Numbered from the stretch's first letter, positions 37,560 through 46,672 are shown. The stretch: DNA of 64,000 nt from Photobacterium iliopiscarium (GCF_003026395.1 NZ_PYOO01000014.1:21877-85876); one strand, 5' to 3'. Notes: generated from the letters alone by a model not told the origin. Numbers and translations: made by a program.

Positions 37560-39449
37560 ATGAAATTTAGGGAAGATATAAACGGTTTAAGAGCAATAGC
37601 AGTTATTGCTGTTGTACTATTTCATTTTAATACCCCATTCATTCCGGGTGGTTTTGCTGGAGTAGATGTCTTTTTCGTTATATCTGGTTTTTTAATGACT
37701 AGCATTATATTTAGAGGACTAGAAAATAATAATTTTTCAGTTCTTTCTTTTTATAAAGCTAGAGCAGTAAGGATCATCCCTGCTTTATTAGTTGTGAGTA
37801 CTACTGTACTTATATTCTGTTGGTTCTTTCTAATGCCACTGAAGCTTGAAGCTTTAGGTCGGCATGTCATTGGTAGCATTAGCTTTTTATCTAATATATT
37901 TTATTGGCAAGAATCAGGCTACTTTGACACAAAGTCACAAACTAAATGGCTATTACATACATGGTCATTATCTGTCGAATGGCAGTTTTATATTATCTAC
38001 CCAATTGCTTTAATTATTTTAAAAAAAATAATCTCTATTAATAACATTAAAAAAATCCTGATTGTAACGACTGTTATTGGTTTAGGTATAAGTATTTACG
38101 CATCATATTACTGGCCGTCTCCTGCTTATTTCTTATTTCCTACACGAGCATGGGAAATGTTAGCGGGTGGTCTAGTATTTTTATACCCTGTAGCATTAAA
38201 CCAACCAACAAAAAAATATATCGAATGGGTTGGATTACTTTTAATTTTACTCTCTTATGTATTTATCTCTAAGTCAGATATGTGGCCAGGATACTTAGCT
38301 CTAATTCCTGTCGTTGGCGCCGCATTAGTTATCCTTGCAAATAATAGCAACAGCCCTATTACCAGTAATAAAATAATGAAGAATATTGGCTTATGGTCTT
38401 ATTCGATTTATTTATGGCATTGGCCAGTTGTCGTTATAGGTCATTATTTTGATATAAATCATTGGGCGATTATCGGTATTCCATTATCGATATTATTAGG
38501 ATTTATTAGCTATACTGTTATAGAAAAAAACAAAGTAAGCCTAAAAGCAATTATCCTACCCTTTATTTTAATTCTAGGGTTAGCATATACCGTCTCATCA
38601 AATATTGGTTTGTTTTACAATATTCCGACAATAAACTTAAAAGCAATTACGACTAACACAAAAACAGATCACAATGGAGCCTACACATGGGCCAATATAA
38701 GACGTTTAGATAAACAAATTTTCACTGAAGAACATAAAGAAAAAGTCTTAATCATTGGTGACTCACAAGCCGGTGATTTTACTAATAATCTTTATGATGC
38801 AGGTTTAAATAAGAATGTTGAGATAGTTTCACGAGTTGTTGAAGCTGATTGTGGCTTTTTCTACTTACCACCAGCGGAACAAAATATTGCCTTTAGTCAA
38901 TCACCAACGATTAAAGGTAATCAAATGTGGCAGAATAAATGTAGTACCTTTATTAAAAATGTAGATAAAGGCGATGTTGTTGAACAAGCTAACGTTATTA
39001 TTCTATCTATGTATTGGCGCGATATTAATATGAATTGGATTTTTAAATCTATTCAAAATATTCGCGCTAAAAATCAGCATGCAAAAATCTATGTTATTGG
39101 CGGTAAATCATTTAACATTCCAGTATCAGCACTGGCTTATGAAGCTTATAAACAAAAAATAGATCTTGGCCATTATGCAAAAATGAACATTGCCAACAAT
39201 GATCTGGAAAATCGAGCCGTGCAAAATAAACAATTTGAAGCAAATGCTAGATTGCCTGAATACAACTACACTTTCATCAATATGACTCATGTTATGTGTC
39301 ATAGTGATCGTTGTGATGTTATAGATAAAGAGGGTAATAGTTTTTACTCTGATAAGCGCCATACAACACGCGCAGGTACAAAATATATAGCAGAGCAATT
39401 ACATAAGCAGCAGTTATTCAATGAAATATTAGCACCTGAAAATCAATAA
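37560..39449 (+). CDS. OafA/YrhL-type membrane acyltransferase with C-terminal SGNH domain
   Basis: This 629-residue acyltransferase-3 family protein begins FREDINGLRAIAVIAVVLFHF with the conserved Arg and His of the family. It has about ten membrane helices up to residue 355, including GVDVFFVISGFLMT and LLHTWSLSVEWQFY. The C-terminal 270 residues form an SGNH-like domain with the Ser block VLIIGDSQAGD and the DKRHTT block near the end. Such enzymes O-acetylate LPS or other surface glycans. GAGG precedes the ATG. It is more AT-rich than its core neighbours, which suggests transfer. Confidence 0.9.
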   Translation: MKFREDINGLRAIAVIAVVLFHFNTPFIPGGFAGVDVFFVISGFLMTSIIFRGLENNNFSVLSFYKARAVRIIPALLVVSTTVLIFCWFFLMPLKLEALGRHVIGSISFLSNIFYWQESGYFDTKSQTKWLLHTWSLSVEWQFYIIYPIALIILKKIISINNIKKILIVTTVIGLGISIYASYYWPSPAYFLFPTRAWEMLAGGLVFLYPVALNQPTKKYIEWVGLLLILLSYVFISKSDMWPGYLALIPVVGAALVILANNSNSPITSNKIMKNIGLWSYSIYLWHWPVVVIGHYFDINHWAIIGIPLSILLGFISYTVIEKNKVSLKAIILPFILILGLAYTVSSNIGLFYNIPTINLKAITTNTKTDHNGAYTWANIRRLDKQIFTEEHKEKVLIIGDSQAGDFTNNLYDAGLNKNVEIVSRVVEADCGFFYLPPAEQNIAFSQSPTIKGNQMWQNKCSTFIKNVDKGDVVEQANVIILSMYWRDINMNWIFKSIQNIRAKNQHAKIYVIGGKSFNIPVSALAYEAYKQKIDLGHYAKMNIANNDLENRAVQNKQFEANARLPEYNYTFINMTHVMCHSDRCDVIDKEGNSFYSDKRHTTRAGTKYIAEQLHKQQLFNEILAPENQ

Positions 39450-39506
39450 TTATTTCAGTTCGCTTGATATACCAAACTACTCTGTAATTTTTATATAAAA
39501 CGTTGC

Positions 39507-39536
39507 AAGGCCGCTAATACATTAGCGGCCTTTTTG
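39507..39536 (+). terminator. Terminator of the SGNH acyltransferase gene
   Basis: AAGGCCGCTAAT (39507-39518) pairs with ATTAGCGGCCTT (39521-39532), followed by T residues. Confidence 0.9.
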
Positions 39537-39647
39537 TATCCAAAACATCAATCAGAGAAAGCTTACAAAAATGTAAACTACAGGCAAGGTCGGTGTATAG
39601 ATCGTGAGTTATTATTCTCACATCAAAACACAACAGAGAATTTTACA

Positions 39648-40061
39648 ATGTCTAATAAACGCTTTGCTATGCTACTTGTTCCTGCGCTACTGTTATCAAC
39701 ATCAGCATTTGCGGCAACAACACCAGCATCTTCAACAGTGCAACCCATCAATGCGGTAACAACTCAACAACAAGGTTTTAGTGGCCCAAGTGTCGGTCTA
39801 AAAACAGTCAAAGCCGTTCTTGATGCTGGCATGTTCAGTGATGACACCCCAGTTACATTAACCGGACACATTACAAAATCATTAGGCGATGAGCATTATC
39901 AATTTACCGATAGTACAGGCTCGATTACGGTAGATATTGATCATAATAAATGGTTTGGTGCACAGGTTACCCCACAAACCAAGATCACGATCCAAGGCGA
40001 AATTGATAAAGAACTTAATAGCACTTCGATTGATGTTAATTATGTTCGCGTTATGGGTTAA
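39648..40061 (+). CDS. ygiW: YgiW-family periplasmic OB-fold protein
   Basis: This 137-residue protein has a signal peptide (MSNKRFAMLLVPALLLSTS, cleavage near AFA) and a bacterial OB-fold (BOF) domain. It shares GFSGPS, VTLTGHI and GSITVDIDHNKW with E. coli YgiW/VisP. YgiW is encoded next to qseBC in E. coli and is stress- and peptidoglycan-related in Salmonella. Here it likewise precedes a two-component pair. The ATG at 39648 is chosen because the signal peptide begins there; an upstream reading would overlap the previous terminator. Confidence 0.9.
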   Translation: MSNKRFAMLLVPALLLSTSAFAATTPASSTVQPINAVTTQQQGFSGPSVGLKTVKAVLDAGMFSDDTPVTLTGHITKSLGDEHYQFTDSTGSITVDIDHNKWFGAQVTPQTKITIQGEIDKELNSTSIDVNYVRVMG

Positions 40062-40336
40062 CCCCTTTCTCACCATCACAAAGCTGCGAGTGCATAAACC
40101 ACTCGCCGCCTTGTCATCCATAGCGTATTAATCTTGCCGACATAACGATAAACTTGTTTACTCGCGCCTAATTCAATGCCGGTTTATCTTGGATCGCATT
40201 AAAAATAGCGTTATATACACCAATAATGTAGAAAACTGTTAGATGTTAAAAGCGCAGACCTTTACGCCTTTTTAGCACATCAACGAGTTATTCAAATTTT
40301 CATCAATAGATTTTATCTGATTGTAAGGCTGCCATT

Positions 40337-41032
40337 ATGCAAATACTGCTTGTTGAAGACGACGCTAGCTTAAGTCGTTATATTGAAAAAGGACTCACAG
40401 AAGCAGGTCATCATGTGCAGTGCATTGATAACGGAAAATATGCCCTTGCGATATGCATGTCTGAACACTTTGACATCGCCATTGTCGATCGCATGTTACC
40501 GGGGTTAGATGGGTTATCGTTTGTAAAAGCACTTCGCGCATCCAAAATCTCAATGCCAATTATCTTTCTCACTTCATTAGGTGGCATTGATGATCGCGTA
40601 GATGGCTTAGAAGCGGGCGGGGATGATTATTTAACTAAACCTTTTGCTTTTTCAGAATTATTAGCGCGAATATCGGCGTTATTTCGTCGCTCATCGACAC
40701 TATCAGAAGCAAAACCCAGTGAGCTAATTTATGGCGATCTCCGTCTTAATTTATTTGATCATACCGCGATCCGCCAAGGACAAGTCTTAGCCCTGCAACC
40801 AAAAGAGTTTCGTATTCTTGAACTCTTTCTGCGCCATCCAGGGCGTATTATCACGCGAACCATGTTATTAGAACATGTGTGGGATATCTATTTTGATCCC
40901 CAAACCAGTGTGGTGGAAACCCACATTAGCCGTTTACGTAATAAGCTTGAAAAACCGTTTGGTGATCAGCTTATTCATACCGTTCGAGGTGCTGGCTACA
41001 AGTTAGAACACAAACGCGGGAAAAACAGCTAA
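40337..41032 (+). CDS. OmpR-family response regulator
   Basis: This 231-residue regulator has a receiver domain (acidic pair EDD near residue 8, phospho-acceptor Asp51 in IVDRMLPGLDG, conserved LTSLG and Lys in DYLTKPF) and a C-terminal winged helix (about residues 128-225, ending HTVRGAGYKLE). It overlaps the kinase start by one base. The ygiW neighbour and kinase resemble QseBC of E. coli and CarRS/VprAB of Vibrio, which control LPS modification. The target here is not known. Confidence 0.93.
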   Translation: MQILLVEDDASLSRYIEKGLTEAGHHVQCIDNGKYALAICMSEHFDIAIVDRMLPGLDGLSFVKALRASKISMPIIFLTSLGGIDDRVDGLEAGGDDYLTKPFAFSELLARISALFRRSSTLSEAKPSELIYGDLRLNLFDHTAIRQGQVLALQPKEFRILELFLRHPGRIITRTMLLEHVWDIYFDPQTSVVETHISRLRNKLEKPFGDQLIHTVRGAGYKLEHKRGKNS

Positions 41033-42204
41033 TGCATCCTTTCATTGCACAAATTCAGCAACGATTACCATCACCAAATTGGTTGCGCAGTTCTGCTATG
41101 CAGCAAGGACTGATGTTTATTATAGTGTCGGTGATCAGTTTAATTTTGATGTCAAGCCTCACTATTGCGTATGTTGATTATCATCTTGATAAAGTAAACA
41201 ACAACATTGAACATAATGTTGAAGCCTTTATGCTTGGCAATACCACCAAGATCAACAAAGAGCCTATCGATGAAGATGATGTTATCGACGTCTTAGCAAC
41301 AGGCTTTATTTTATCGGGTATTTTAGTTGTACTGTTCAGCTCTGCTATCGTTATTTCTATGACCCGACGCAATCAGTCGAAAATTGACCGTATTGAAAAA
41401 GTATTACATGCCGCTGCTAATGGTGAGTTATCAGCCAGAACCATGATGTCGAGTCAAAGTAATGATCTCACTCGAATTGGCTCAACCGTCGATGAAATGC
41501 TGTCACGGCTACAAAGTGTAGTCGCTGCAATGAGTGATATTTCGACTAATATTGCGCATGAATTAAAAACGCCGATTACGCGCTTACAATATAACTTACA
41601 GACTCTTAATGAGATGGCTGACGCACACAGTGATAATCTGGATGATGATTTTTCTGAACAGCTAGAACTGTCACTCAAAGAATCCAACCGCTTAGCCAAT
41701 ATCTTTGATGCTTTACTGCGTATATCTCAAATTGAATCAGGTAATAGACGCCAACGATTTGAAACCATAAATGTAGTTGACCTCGTCCACACTATTGCTG
41801 AAATTTATACCGAGGTTGCTGAAGATGCAGGTATGACCTTGACTCTTAATTCTCAAAAAGAGCCTATTTTCATTCAAGGCGATCGAGAATTATTGATCCA
41901 ACAGGTTGCTAATCTAGTGGAAAATTCACTGCGCTATTGCCCTCAAGCAAGTCAGCTAACACTCTCGTGCCACACAGAGCAAGATAATGTGGTGATCACC
42001 ATGGCCGATAATGGTCCGGGGATTGATGACCAAGAAAAAAATCGCGTCTTTGAGCGTCTTTATCGAATTAATAAATCACGTAATGATGGCGGTTTAGGCA
42101 TTGGACTAACATTAGTTAAAGCGGTGACAGATTTACACCAAGGCGAAATCAAACTTTATGATTGTCACCCCGGACTTGGGGTCGAGATCCGCTATCACTG
42201 TTAG
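41032..42204 (+). CDS. Sensor histidine kinase partner of the OmpR-type regulator
   Basis: This 390-residue inner-membrane kinase has membrane segments near residues 22-45 and 85-107, separated by a short acidic periplasmic loop of about 40 residues (IDEDD). A HAMP-like linker follows, then HisKA with His176 in NIAHELKTPITRL, and HATPase_c with NLVENSLRYC, DNGPGI and GGLGIGLTLVKA. The short acidic loop suggests sensing of cations or peptides, by analogy with PhoQ-like sensors. That is inference. It is translationally coupled to the regulator (TAATG). Confidence 0.92.
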   Translation: MHPFIAQIQQRLPSPNWLRSSAMQQGLMFIIVSVISLILMSSLTIAYVDYHLDKVNNNIEHNVEAFMLGNTTKINKEPIDEDDVIDVLATGFILSGILVVLFSSAIVISMTRRNQSKIDRIEKVLHAAANGELSARTMMSSQSNDLTRIGSTVDEMLSRLQSVVAAMSDISTNIAHELKTPITRLQYNLQTLNEMADAHSDNLDDDFSEQLELSLKESNRLANIFDALLRISQIESGNRRQRFETINVVDLVHTIAEIYTEVAEDAGMTLTLNSQKEPIFIQGDRELLIQQVANLVENSLRYCPQASQLTLSCHTEQDNVVITMADNGPGIDDQEKNRVFERLYRINKSRNDGGLGIGLTLVKAVTDLHQGEIKLYDCHPGLGVEIRYHC

Positions 42205-42364
42205 TCACTATCACATAGAAATAGCTACCAAATAGCACCAGACTGATAAAAATACCGTCACGATGGACAGTATTTAACAGTTAATCTATTTATGCGCACT
42301 AAAAAATAATCAATATTTCACTTTTAAATAAATGAAGTATAAAATAAAGAATTTAGAGTGTTAT

Positions 42365-43282
42365 ATGATAATTTCAAGAAATAAGTCAACAATCCTTAAA
42401 GGATTAGCCATTTTATCTGTCTTTATTTCTCATTACGGGATACTTTCACAAGTAGCAGCTACTGGTGTTGCTGTTTTTTTATTCTTATCTGGTTATGGTT
42501 TAGAAAAATCAACATCAAAAAATGGATTAGATTCATTTTGGAAAAAAAGGATCAGATCCGTATATATACCATATTGGATAGTGACAATTACATTTACAAT
42601 ACTACTCGCATTGACTTCAAATTTTAGTTTATATGATTATATAAAATATATTTCAATAATTAATTTTGACTCAAAGATAGATCCAACAATGTGGTATGTA
42701 ACATATTTAACATTGTGTTACTTTATTTTCTATATAATTAATAAACATATAAAAAATAATATTCCCTTTGCCTACTTGATTTCTCCTTTTATTTTATTAT
42801 TAGTAACACAACCATCATTTGGCTCTTCATATGGAGTAATTCTTTATTTCCCTTATTTCTTTTTTGGAGCTTTATTTGCAAGATACAGTGCACTAATAAA
42901 AAAAGATATTCCATCAAAAGCAGTATTTACATTAGTGATATTAACAATTTTAACTATGTACTTTAGTATTACACATGTCTATACGCCTACATATTTTATG
43001 TCAATATTATTATCAACAATAACATTAATATTACTTCCAGATAAATTATTCAACAAAGGATTTATATCATCAAAGATGCTTAAAATAGGTAATATTTCAT
43101 ATGAACTTTATCTTATTGAAGGTGTAATGATAATGACTATTAATGGTAGTTTAATGAAATATATACATGAAGGTTATATTCGCATTCCTATCATTTTTAT
43201 TTCAACGATAATACTATCATTAATACTAAAAAAAATAATAGACTCATCAATAATAAATAAAATAAAGCTAAATATCAATTAA
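42365..43282 (+). CDS. Acyltransferase-3 family membrane protein
   Basis: This roughly 305-residue integral membrane protein starts MIISRNKSTILKGLAILSVFISH, a short version of the acyltransferase-3 N-terminus, followed by VAVFLFLSGYGLEKS and about nine further hydrophobic helices. No SGNH domain is present. It probably O-acylates a sugar of LPS, capsule or exopolysaccharide. Two starts are possible, ATG at 42332 or 42365; the second has GAGTG 6 nt upstream. It is strikingly AT-rich and lies just upstream of an insertion sequence, both signs of an acquired gene. Confidence 0.82.
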   Translation: MIISRNKSTILKGLAILSVFISHYGILSQVAATGVAVFLFLSGYGLEKSTSKNGLDSFWKKRIRSVYIPYWIVTITFTILLALTSNFSLYDYIKYISIINFDSKIDPTMWYVTYLTLCYFIFYIINKHIKNNIPFAYLISPFILLLVTQPSFGSSYGVILYFPYFFFGALFARYSALIKKDIPSKAVFTLVILTILTMYFSITHVYTPTYFMSILLSTITLILLPDKLFNKGFISSKMLKIGNISYELYLIEGVMIMTINGSLMKYIHEGYIRIPIIFISTIILSLILKKIIDSSIINKIKLNIN

Positions 43283-43323
43283 TTAAGTGTTGATAACTTT
43301 CCAGTTTGGTACTTTCCACAAGG

Positions 43324-43350
43324 AAAAGGGAGATTAACCTCTCCCTTTAC
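43324..43350 (+). terminator. Hairpin after the second acyltransferase
   Basis: AAAGGGAG (43325-43332) pairs perfectly with CTCCCTTT (43341-43348). The T-run is only three long. Confidence 0.55.
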
Positions 43351-43532
43351 AATATTAAATATCAATACCCGATAACATCCATATACAACAAAAACTACGA
43401 TAAGCGACCTTATTCAAGTACAACATAGATTTATTCTCCCATAAATCTAAAATACCCGTCATTCGACACCTAGTATGACTTTGAGTTGGAAATTCCTGTA
43501 TTTAACATATGGCATCTAACATGTACTACGTG

Positions 43533-45068
43533 TGTAGGTCCCATTTAGAAATGTCCGGTTTGAACCCGTTAGAAATGTCATGTTGAACTATCTTCAGATC
43601 ATAGGTTTTGCTATGAACTGGAATCAATAAATGTTGCTCACTATGACTGAAAATGAATTAAGCCGAATCAAAGTTATTCAAGATGTTTGTGATAAACAAA
43701 TTACTGGTGTTGAAGCTGCCCGTCGACTTAACTTGAGTTGTCGTCAAGTATCACGATTAGTAAAACGCTTTACTCAGTTCGGTGCTGGCGGATTACTTTC
43801 ACAGCAACGCGGCGTGCCAAGTAATCATCGTTATGATGATAATCATAGGCTGCGTATTTTAAATCTCATCCACGAATATTACGCAGACTTCGGACCCACA
43901 TTGGCACGTGAAAAACTGATTGAACGCCACAGCCTTAAAATTGGGTTAGAAACGTTACGTCAATGGATGATCGCTGATGGCCTTTGGGTTCCGCATTTCA
44001 AACGTAAGCCTTGCATTTATCAACCTCGCTATCGTCGCGATTGTTATGGTGAGTTAATTCAAATAGATGGTTCACATCATGATTGGTTTGAAGGTCGCAG
44101 CGACAAATGTTGTTTGTTGGTTTTCATTGATGATGCTACCGGCAAACTGATGAACTTGCGGTTTAGCGAAACAGAATCTGCGTTTGATTACATGGTGACA
44201 ACGCGCGAATATATTGAGCAACATGGCAAGCCCACTGCTTTTTACAGCGATCGACATGCGGTGTTCCATGTCAATAAACGGGATGCAAAAACAAACCGCA
44301 TCACTCAGTTTGGTCGTGTATTGCATGAGTTAAACATTGAATTGATTTGCGCAAATAGCTCTCAAGCCAAAGGCCGTGTTGAACGTGCCAATAAAACATT
44401 ACAAGATCGCTTAGTCAAAGAAATGCGATTGCAACACATTGATAATATTGAACAAGCTAATGTATGGCTCCCCAACTTTATTGCTGATTTTAACCATCGT
44501 TTTGCTAAAGCTGCTCAATATCCTAAAGACATGCATCGACCATTACGAGAATCAGTAGATGAATTACATGATATTTTCTCATGGCAAGAACCAAGAAAAG
44601 TCTCAAAGTCACTGACATTTCAATACGACAAAGTTATCTATTTGATTGATCCAACCGAAGAAAATCAACGACTTGTGCATCAAGTCGTTAAGGTTCTTGA
44701 TCGCCCAGATGGCACCATCGCGATCCAATATGGTCACCGAAAATTGGGTTTTAAAGTGTTTGATAAACTCGAAGACGTTGACCAAGGTCAGATAGTTGAT
44801 AACAAACGTTTGGGTGCAGTATTAAAATTTGCCCAAGCAAAACAGCAACAATATGACCAACAACAAAAGCGTAGTCGCAGTAAAAGCGCCCCTAAACGTA
44901 CAGCCCAACAACGGGCAATCCGTCAACTTGAAGAAATGAATCCAGTGCTAGTTCACCCAGAACAATTTAGACCGAGCACCAGAAAAAAGCCCTGACATCC
45001 CTACTCTATAATCCATTTTTACCACAATGAACTATCTTAAAAGGAGACATTTTAAACTGGGAAAGACA
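43533..45068 (+). mobile_element. Complete insertion sequence, ISNCY (IS1202-like) group
   Basis: The 1536-bp element is bounded by imperfect terminal inverted repeats. The left end begins TGTAGGTCCCA, and the right end, read inward on the other strand, begins TGTCTTTCCCA. Both continue to a shared AAATGTC, giving 17 matches in 23 positions. The flanks carry the same 5 bases ACGTG at 43528-43532 and 45069-45073, a target-site duplication. A second TTAGAAATGTC motif lies inside the left end at about 43570, perhaps an extra transposase-binding site. One intact transposase gene fills the element, so it may still be active. Confidence 0.88.
43631..44995 (+). CDS. ISNCY-family DDE transposase
   Basis: This 454-residue transposase has an N-terminal helix-turn-helix region (residues about 18-45, with ITGVEAARRLNLSCRQVSRLV) and an integrase-like DDE core with Asp in IQIDGSHHDWF, Asp in FYSDRHAVF and Glu in AKGRVERANKTLQ. 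A basic C-terminus (KRSRSKSAPKR) follows. No frameshift or stop interrupts it. ATG at 43631 is used; an internal ATG four codons later is possible. It lies inside terminal inverted repeats. Confidence 0.93.
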   Translation: MLLTMTENELSRIKVIQDVCDKQITGVEAARRLNLSCRQVSRLVKRFTQFGAGGLLSQQRGVPSNHRYDDNHRLRILNLIHEYYADFGPTLAREKLIERHSLKIGLETLRQWMIADGLWVPHFKRKPCIYQPRYRRDCYGELIQIDGSHHDWFEGRSDKCCLLVFIDDATGKLMNLRFSETESAFDYMVTTREYIEQHGKPTAFYSDRHAVFHVNKRDAKTNRITQFGRVLHELNIELICANSSQAKGRVERANKTLQDRLVKEMRLQHIDNIEQANVWLPNFIADFNHRFAKAAQYPKDMHRPLRESVDELHDIFSWQEPRKVSKSLTFQYDKVIYLIDPTEENQRLVHQVVKVLDRPDGTIAIQYGHRKLGFKVFDKLEDVDQGQIVDNKRLGAVLKFAQAKQQQYDQQQKRSRSKSAPKRTAQQRAIRQLEEMNPVLVHPEQFRPSTRKKP

Positions 45069-45313
45069 ACGTGATCGTCACTCATACAAAAACACTCCCA
45101 AAGTCAGCGTTTTAAACGGTTTTGTTAAGCTAAATGAGGCTAAAACTAACGTTATTATATTGTTATTAGTGTTACTTAATTCCAAAATTTTCATTTGAAC
45201 GCTATTGGGTAGCCACTTATGAAAAAGTCAGCTTTTCTACTCGGCTAACATCATAACGACAACCTGCATTTGAATATCTTCGTAATGCGACCAACTCAAT
45301 AATATTCAGATGC

Positions 45314-45340
45314 AAAAAAGGCCGCCTGAGCGACCTTTCT
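45314..45340 (-). terminator. Terminator of the small secreted protein gene
   Basis: AAAGG-CGC and GCG-CCTTT arms around CTGA, with a run of six T on the minus strand after the stem. Confidence 0.75.
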
Positions 45341-45364
45341 ACAATTCATATCATCAAAGATGAC

Positions 45365-45709
45365 TTACCACGCTAAACCACATGCGCTCGCTTTTGCTTT
45401 AGCTAAGCTGTAGTACTTACGCTTAACAAGGTAATTACCGTCGTTCTTAAGCCCTTCAACACGTAGCCACTTATTTTTACCAAACCGTGCTTTAACGGGA
45501 ACACCAACGGCAAAGCGTTTACCTGATTGGTATTTAGCAACGTAAAAACTATCTCGAACTTTAAAGATATAACCATTCTTGCCACAAATTCGAGCACTCT
45601 CAACACGACCTTTTTTAGTATCGCCCCAAGAACCCCAATTATTTGCTTGCGCAGGAATCGAAGCAAATACCATTGCACCTAACAATAATCCTAAAATAGC
45701 TTTTTTCAT
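45365..45709 (-). CDS. Small secreted basic protein of unknown function
   Basis: I do not recognise the family. The ATG at 45709 gives 114 residues with a clear signal peptide (MKKAILGLLLGAMVFASIP, cleavage after AQA at residue 22). The mature part is about 92 residues, rich in Lys and Arg, with Trp and Gly near its start (NNWGSWGD) and just two Cys (residues 42 and 110) that could form a disulfide. The spacing of hydrophobic and Tyr residues could suit a small beta-rich domain, but that is a guess. It has its own terminator and lies about 290 bp beyond the insertion sequence. Confidence 0.75.
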   Translation of the reverse strand: MKKAILGLLLGAMVFASIPAQANNWGSWGDTKKGRVESARICGKNGYIFKVRDSFYVAKYQSGKRFAVGVPVKARFGKNKWLRVEGLKNDGNYLVKRKYYSLAKAKASACGLAW

Positions 45710-45914
45710 CACAACACTCAAAAAGTAAACTTATGAGTTTATTTTAGTCATAATAAAAATAAAGAAAAGATAAATAATGTAACAAAACTAAAAATTGACA
45801 AACGTCAGCGAAATACATCGTTAACGGAATGTCTAAATATAAAAATATAACCACAAAGTATGGTTTTGAGGGTTATTCGTTGTTTTGAGGAAAATGTACT
45901 TTAGCCCTAAACGT

Positions 45915-45947
45915 AAAAAAGGCTTTGAGCAATCAGCTCAAAGCCTT
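45915..45947 (-). terminator. Strong terminator behind the 27-codon ORF
   Basis: AAGGCTTTGAGC (45919-45930) pairs perfectly over 12 bp with 45936-45947 around AATCA, with a run of T on the minus strand. It implies a transcript coming from the right, where the only candidate gene is the short ORF at 45993-46076. Confidence 0.9.
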
Positions 45948-45992
45948 CTTAAAGAAGATGTTTAATGGTTAAGGTAAACCTTAACACTACCT

Positions 45993-46076
45993 TTACTTAG
46001 TCATGTTGCCGCTTTTGTACATAGGTGCGAACACAGGAGTGTAAAGTGCAATAATTTTATTAACGATACCAGTCAT
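45993..46076 (-). CDS. Predicted 27-residue peptide gene
   Basis: A 27-codon ORF begins with ATG preceded by GAGGAAAAAGAT, a good ribosome site. It encodes MTGIVNKIIALYTPVF followed by APMYKSGNMTK. The peptide is amphipathic to hydrophobic at its N-terminus and basic at the end. An 8-bp perfect inverted repeat (45968-45975 with 45978-45985) and then a strong terminator (45915-45947) follow, so the unit looks like a complete one-gene transcript. I do not recognise the product. It could be a signalling or membrane-active peptide, or the ORF may be part of a small regulatory RNA. Confidence 0.6.
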   Translation of the reverse strand: MTGIVNKIIALYTPVFAPMYKSGNMTK

Positions 46077-46548
46077 ATCTTTTTCCTCAAAAAACTAAGC
46101 TTTTTTAATAGTACAACCATAGCCTAACCATTGATTCTATAAGGCTTGTGGTCGTGTTTTGATGTGGCCATTATAGATATTTAACCACGCTTTAAAAGCG
46201 ATAAAAACAGCAACTTCAGATTAGTTTTAATAATGAATTCTATTGGCTAAATCTTTACGATATACCGCATTGCGAGAAGACAGATCTGCGCCAAATAGTC
46301 ATAAAATAATAATTCACGAATAAATGATGTTGCTATTTATCAGCAATCACCTCATTTCATTGAAATATTGCCTTAAATAGATACCGTCAAATATAATCGT
46401 TTTATTTTTTGAGAAAATTATAAAAACTCAATTTATTCAACAATATATAACAAATTTTACGTCATTTTTTTATATTAAAAACAAGAACAAGAGTCAGCAT
46501 AATTTTTAATTAACGAAAAATTTGACTAAATCCTTACAGATTACATTG

Positions 46549-46576
46549 TTGATTTTATAACTGGTCAGGGTATTAT
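46549..46576 (+). promoter_or_regulatory. metK promoter
   Basis: TTGATT (46549-46554) and TATTAT (46571-46576) are spaced by 16 bp. The -10 box directly abuts the MetJ operator. Confidence 0.65.
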
Positions 46577-46592
46577 AGACGTCTAGACGGAG
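46577..46592. promoter_or_regulatory. MetJ operator (two met boxes) upstream of metK
   Basis: AGACGTCT followed by AGACGGAG are two adjacent met boxes; the first is the perfect consensus. They start right after the -10 element, so MetJ with SAM would block metK transcription. Confidence 0.85.
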
Positions 46593-46672
46593 GTAGCTCC
46601 ATACATATAAACGTATGGAATGCAGTGCAGTATCAGTATTACCGCTACCGTTCTACCAAATTTATGAATATA
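46590..46672 (+). other. Structured metK leader
   Basis: GGTAGC (46592-46597) can pair with GCTACC (46644-46649), enclosing a perfect 7-bp hairpin TCCATAC/GTATGGA (46598-46604 with 46613-46619). The leader is about 90 nt. I know no riboswitch that matches it. Confidence 0.4.

Noticed and set aside
39126..39398. 90-codon minus-strand ORF inside the SGNH acyltransferase
   Set aside because: It is antisense to a conserved domain with an AT-rich, low-complexity translation.
45403..45678. 91-codon ORF on the minus strand overlapping the secreted protein gene
   Set aside because: It is in another frame of the gene at 45365-45709, which has a signal peptide, ribosome site and terminator. This frame has none.
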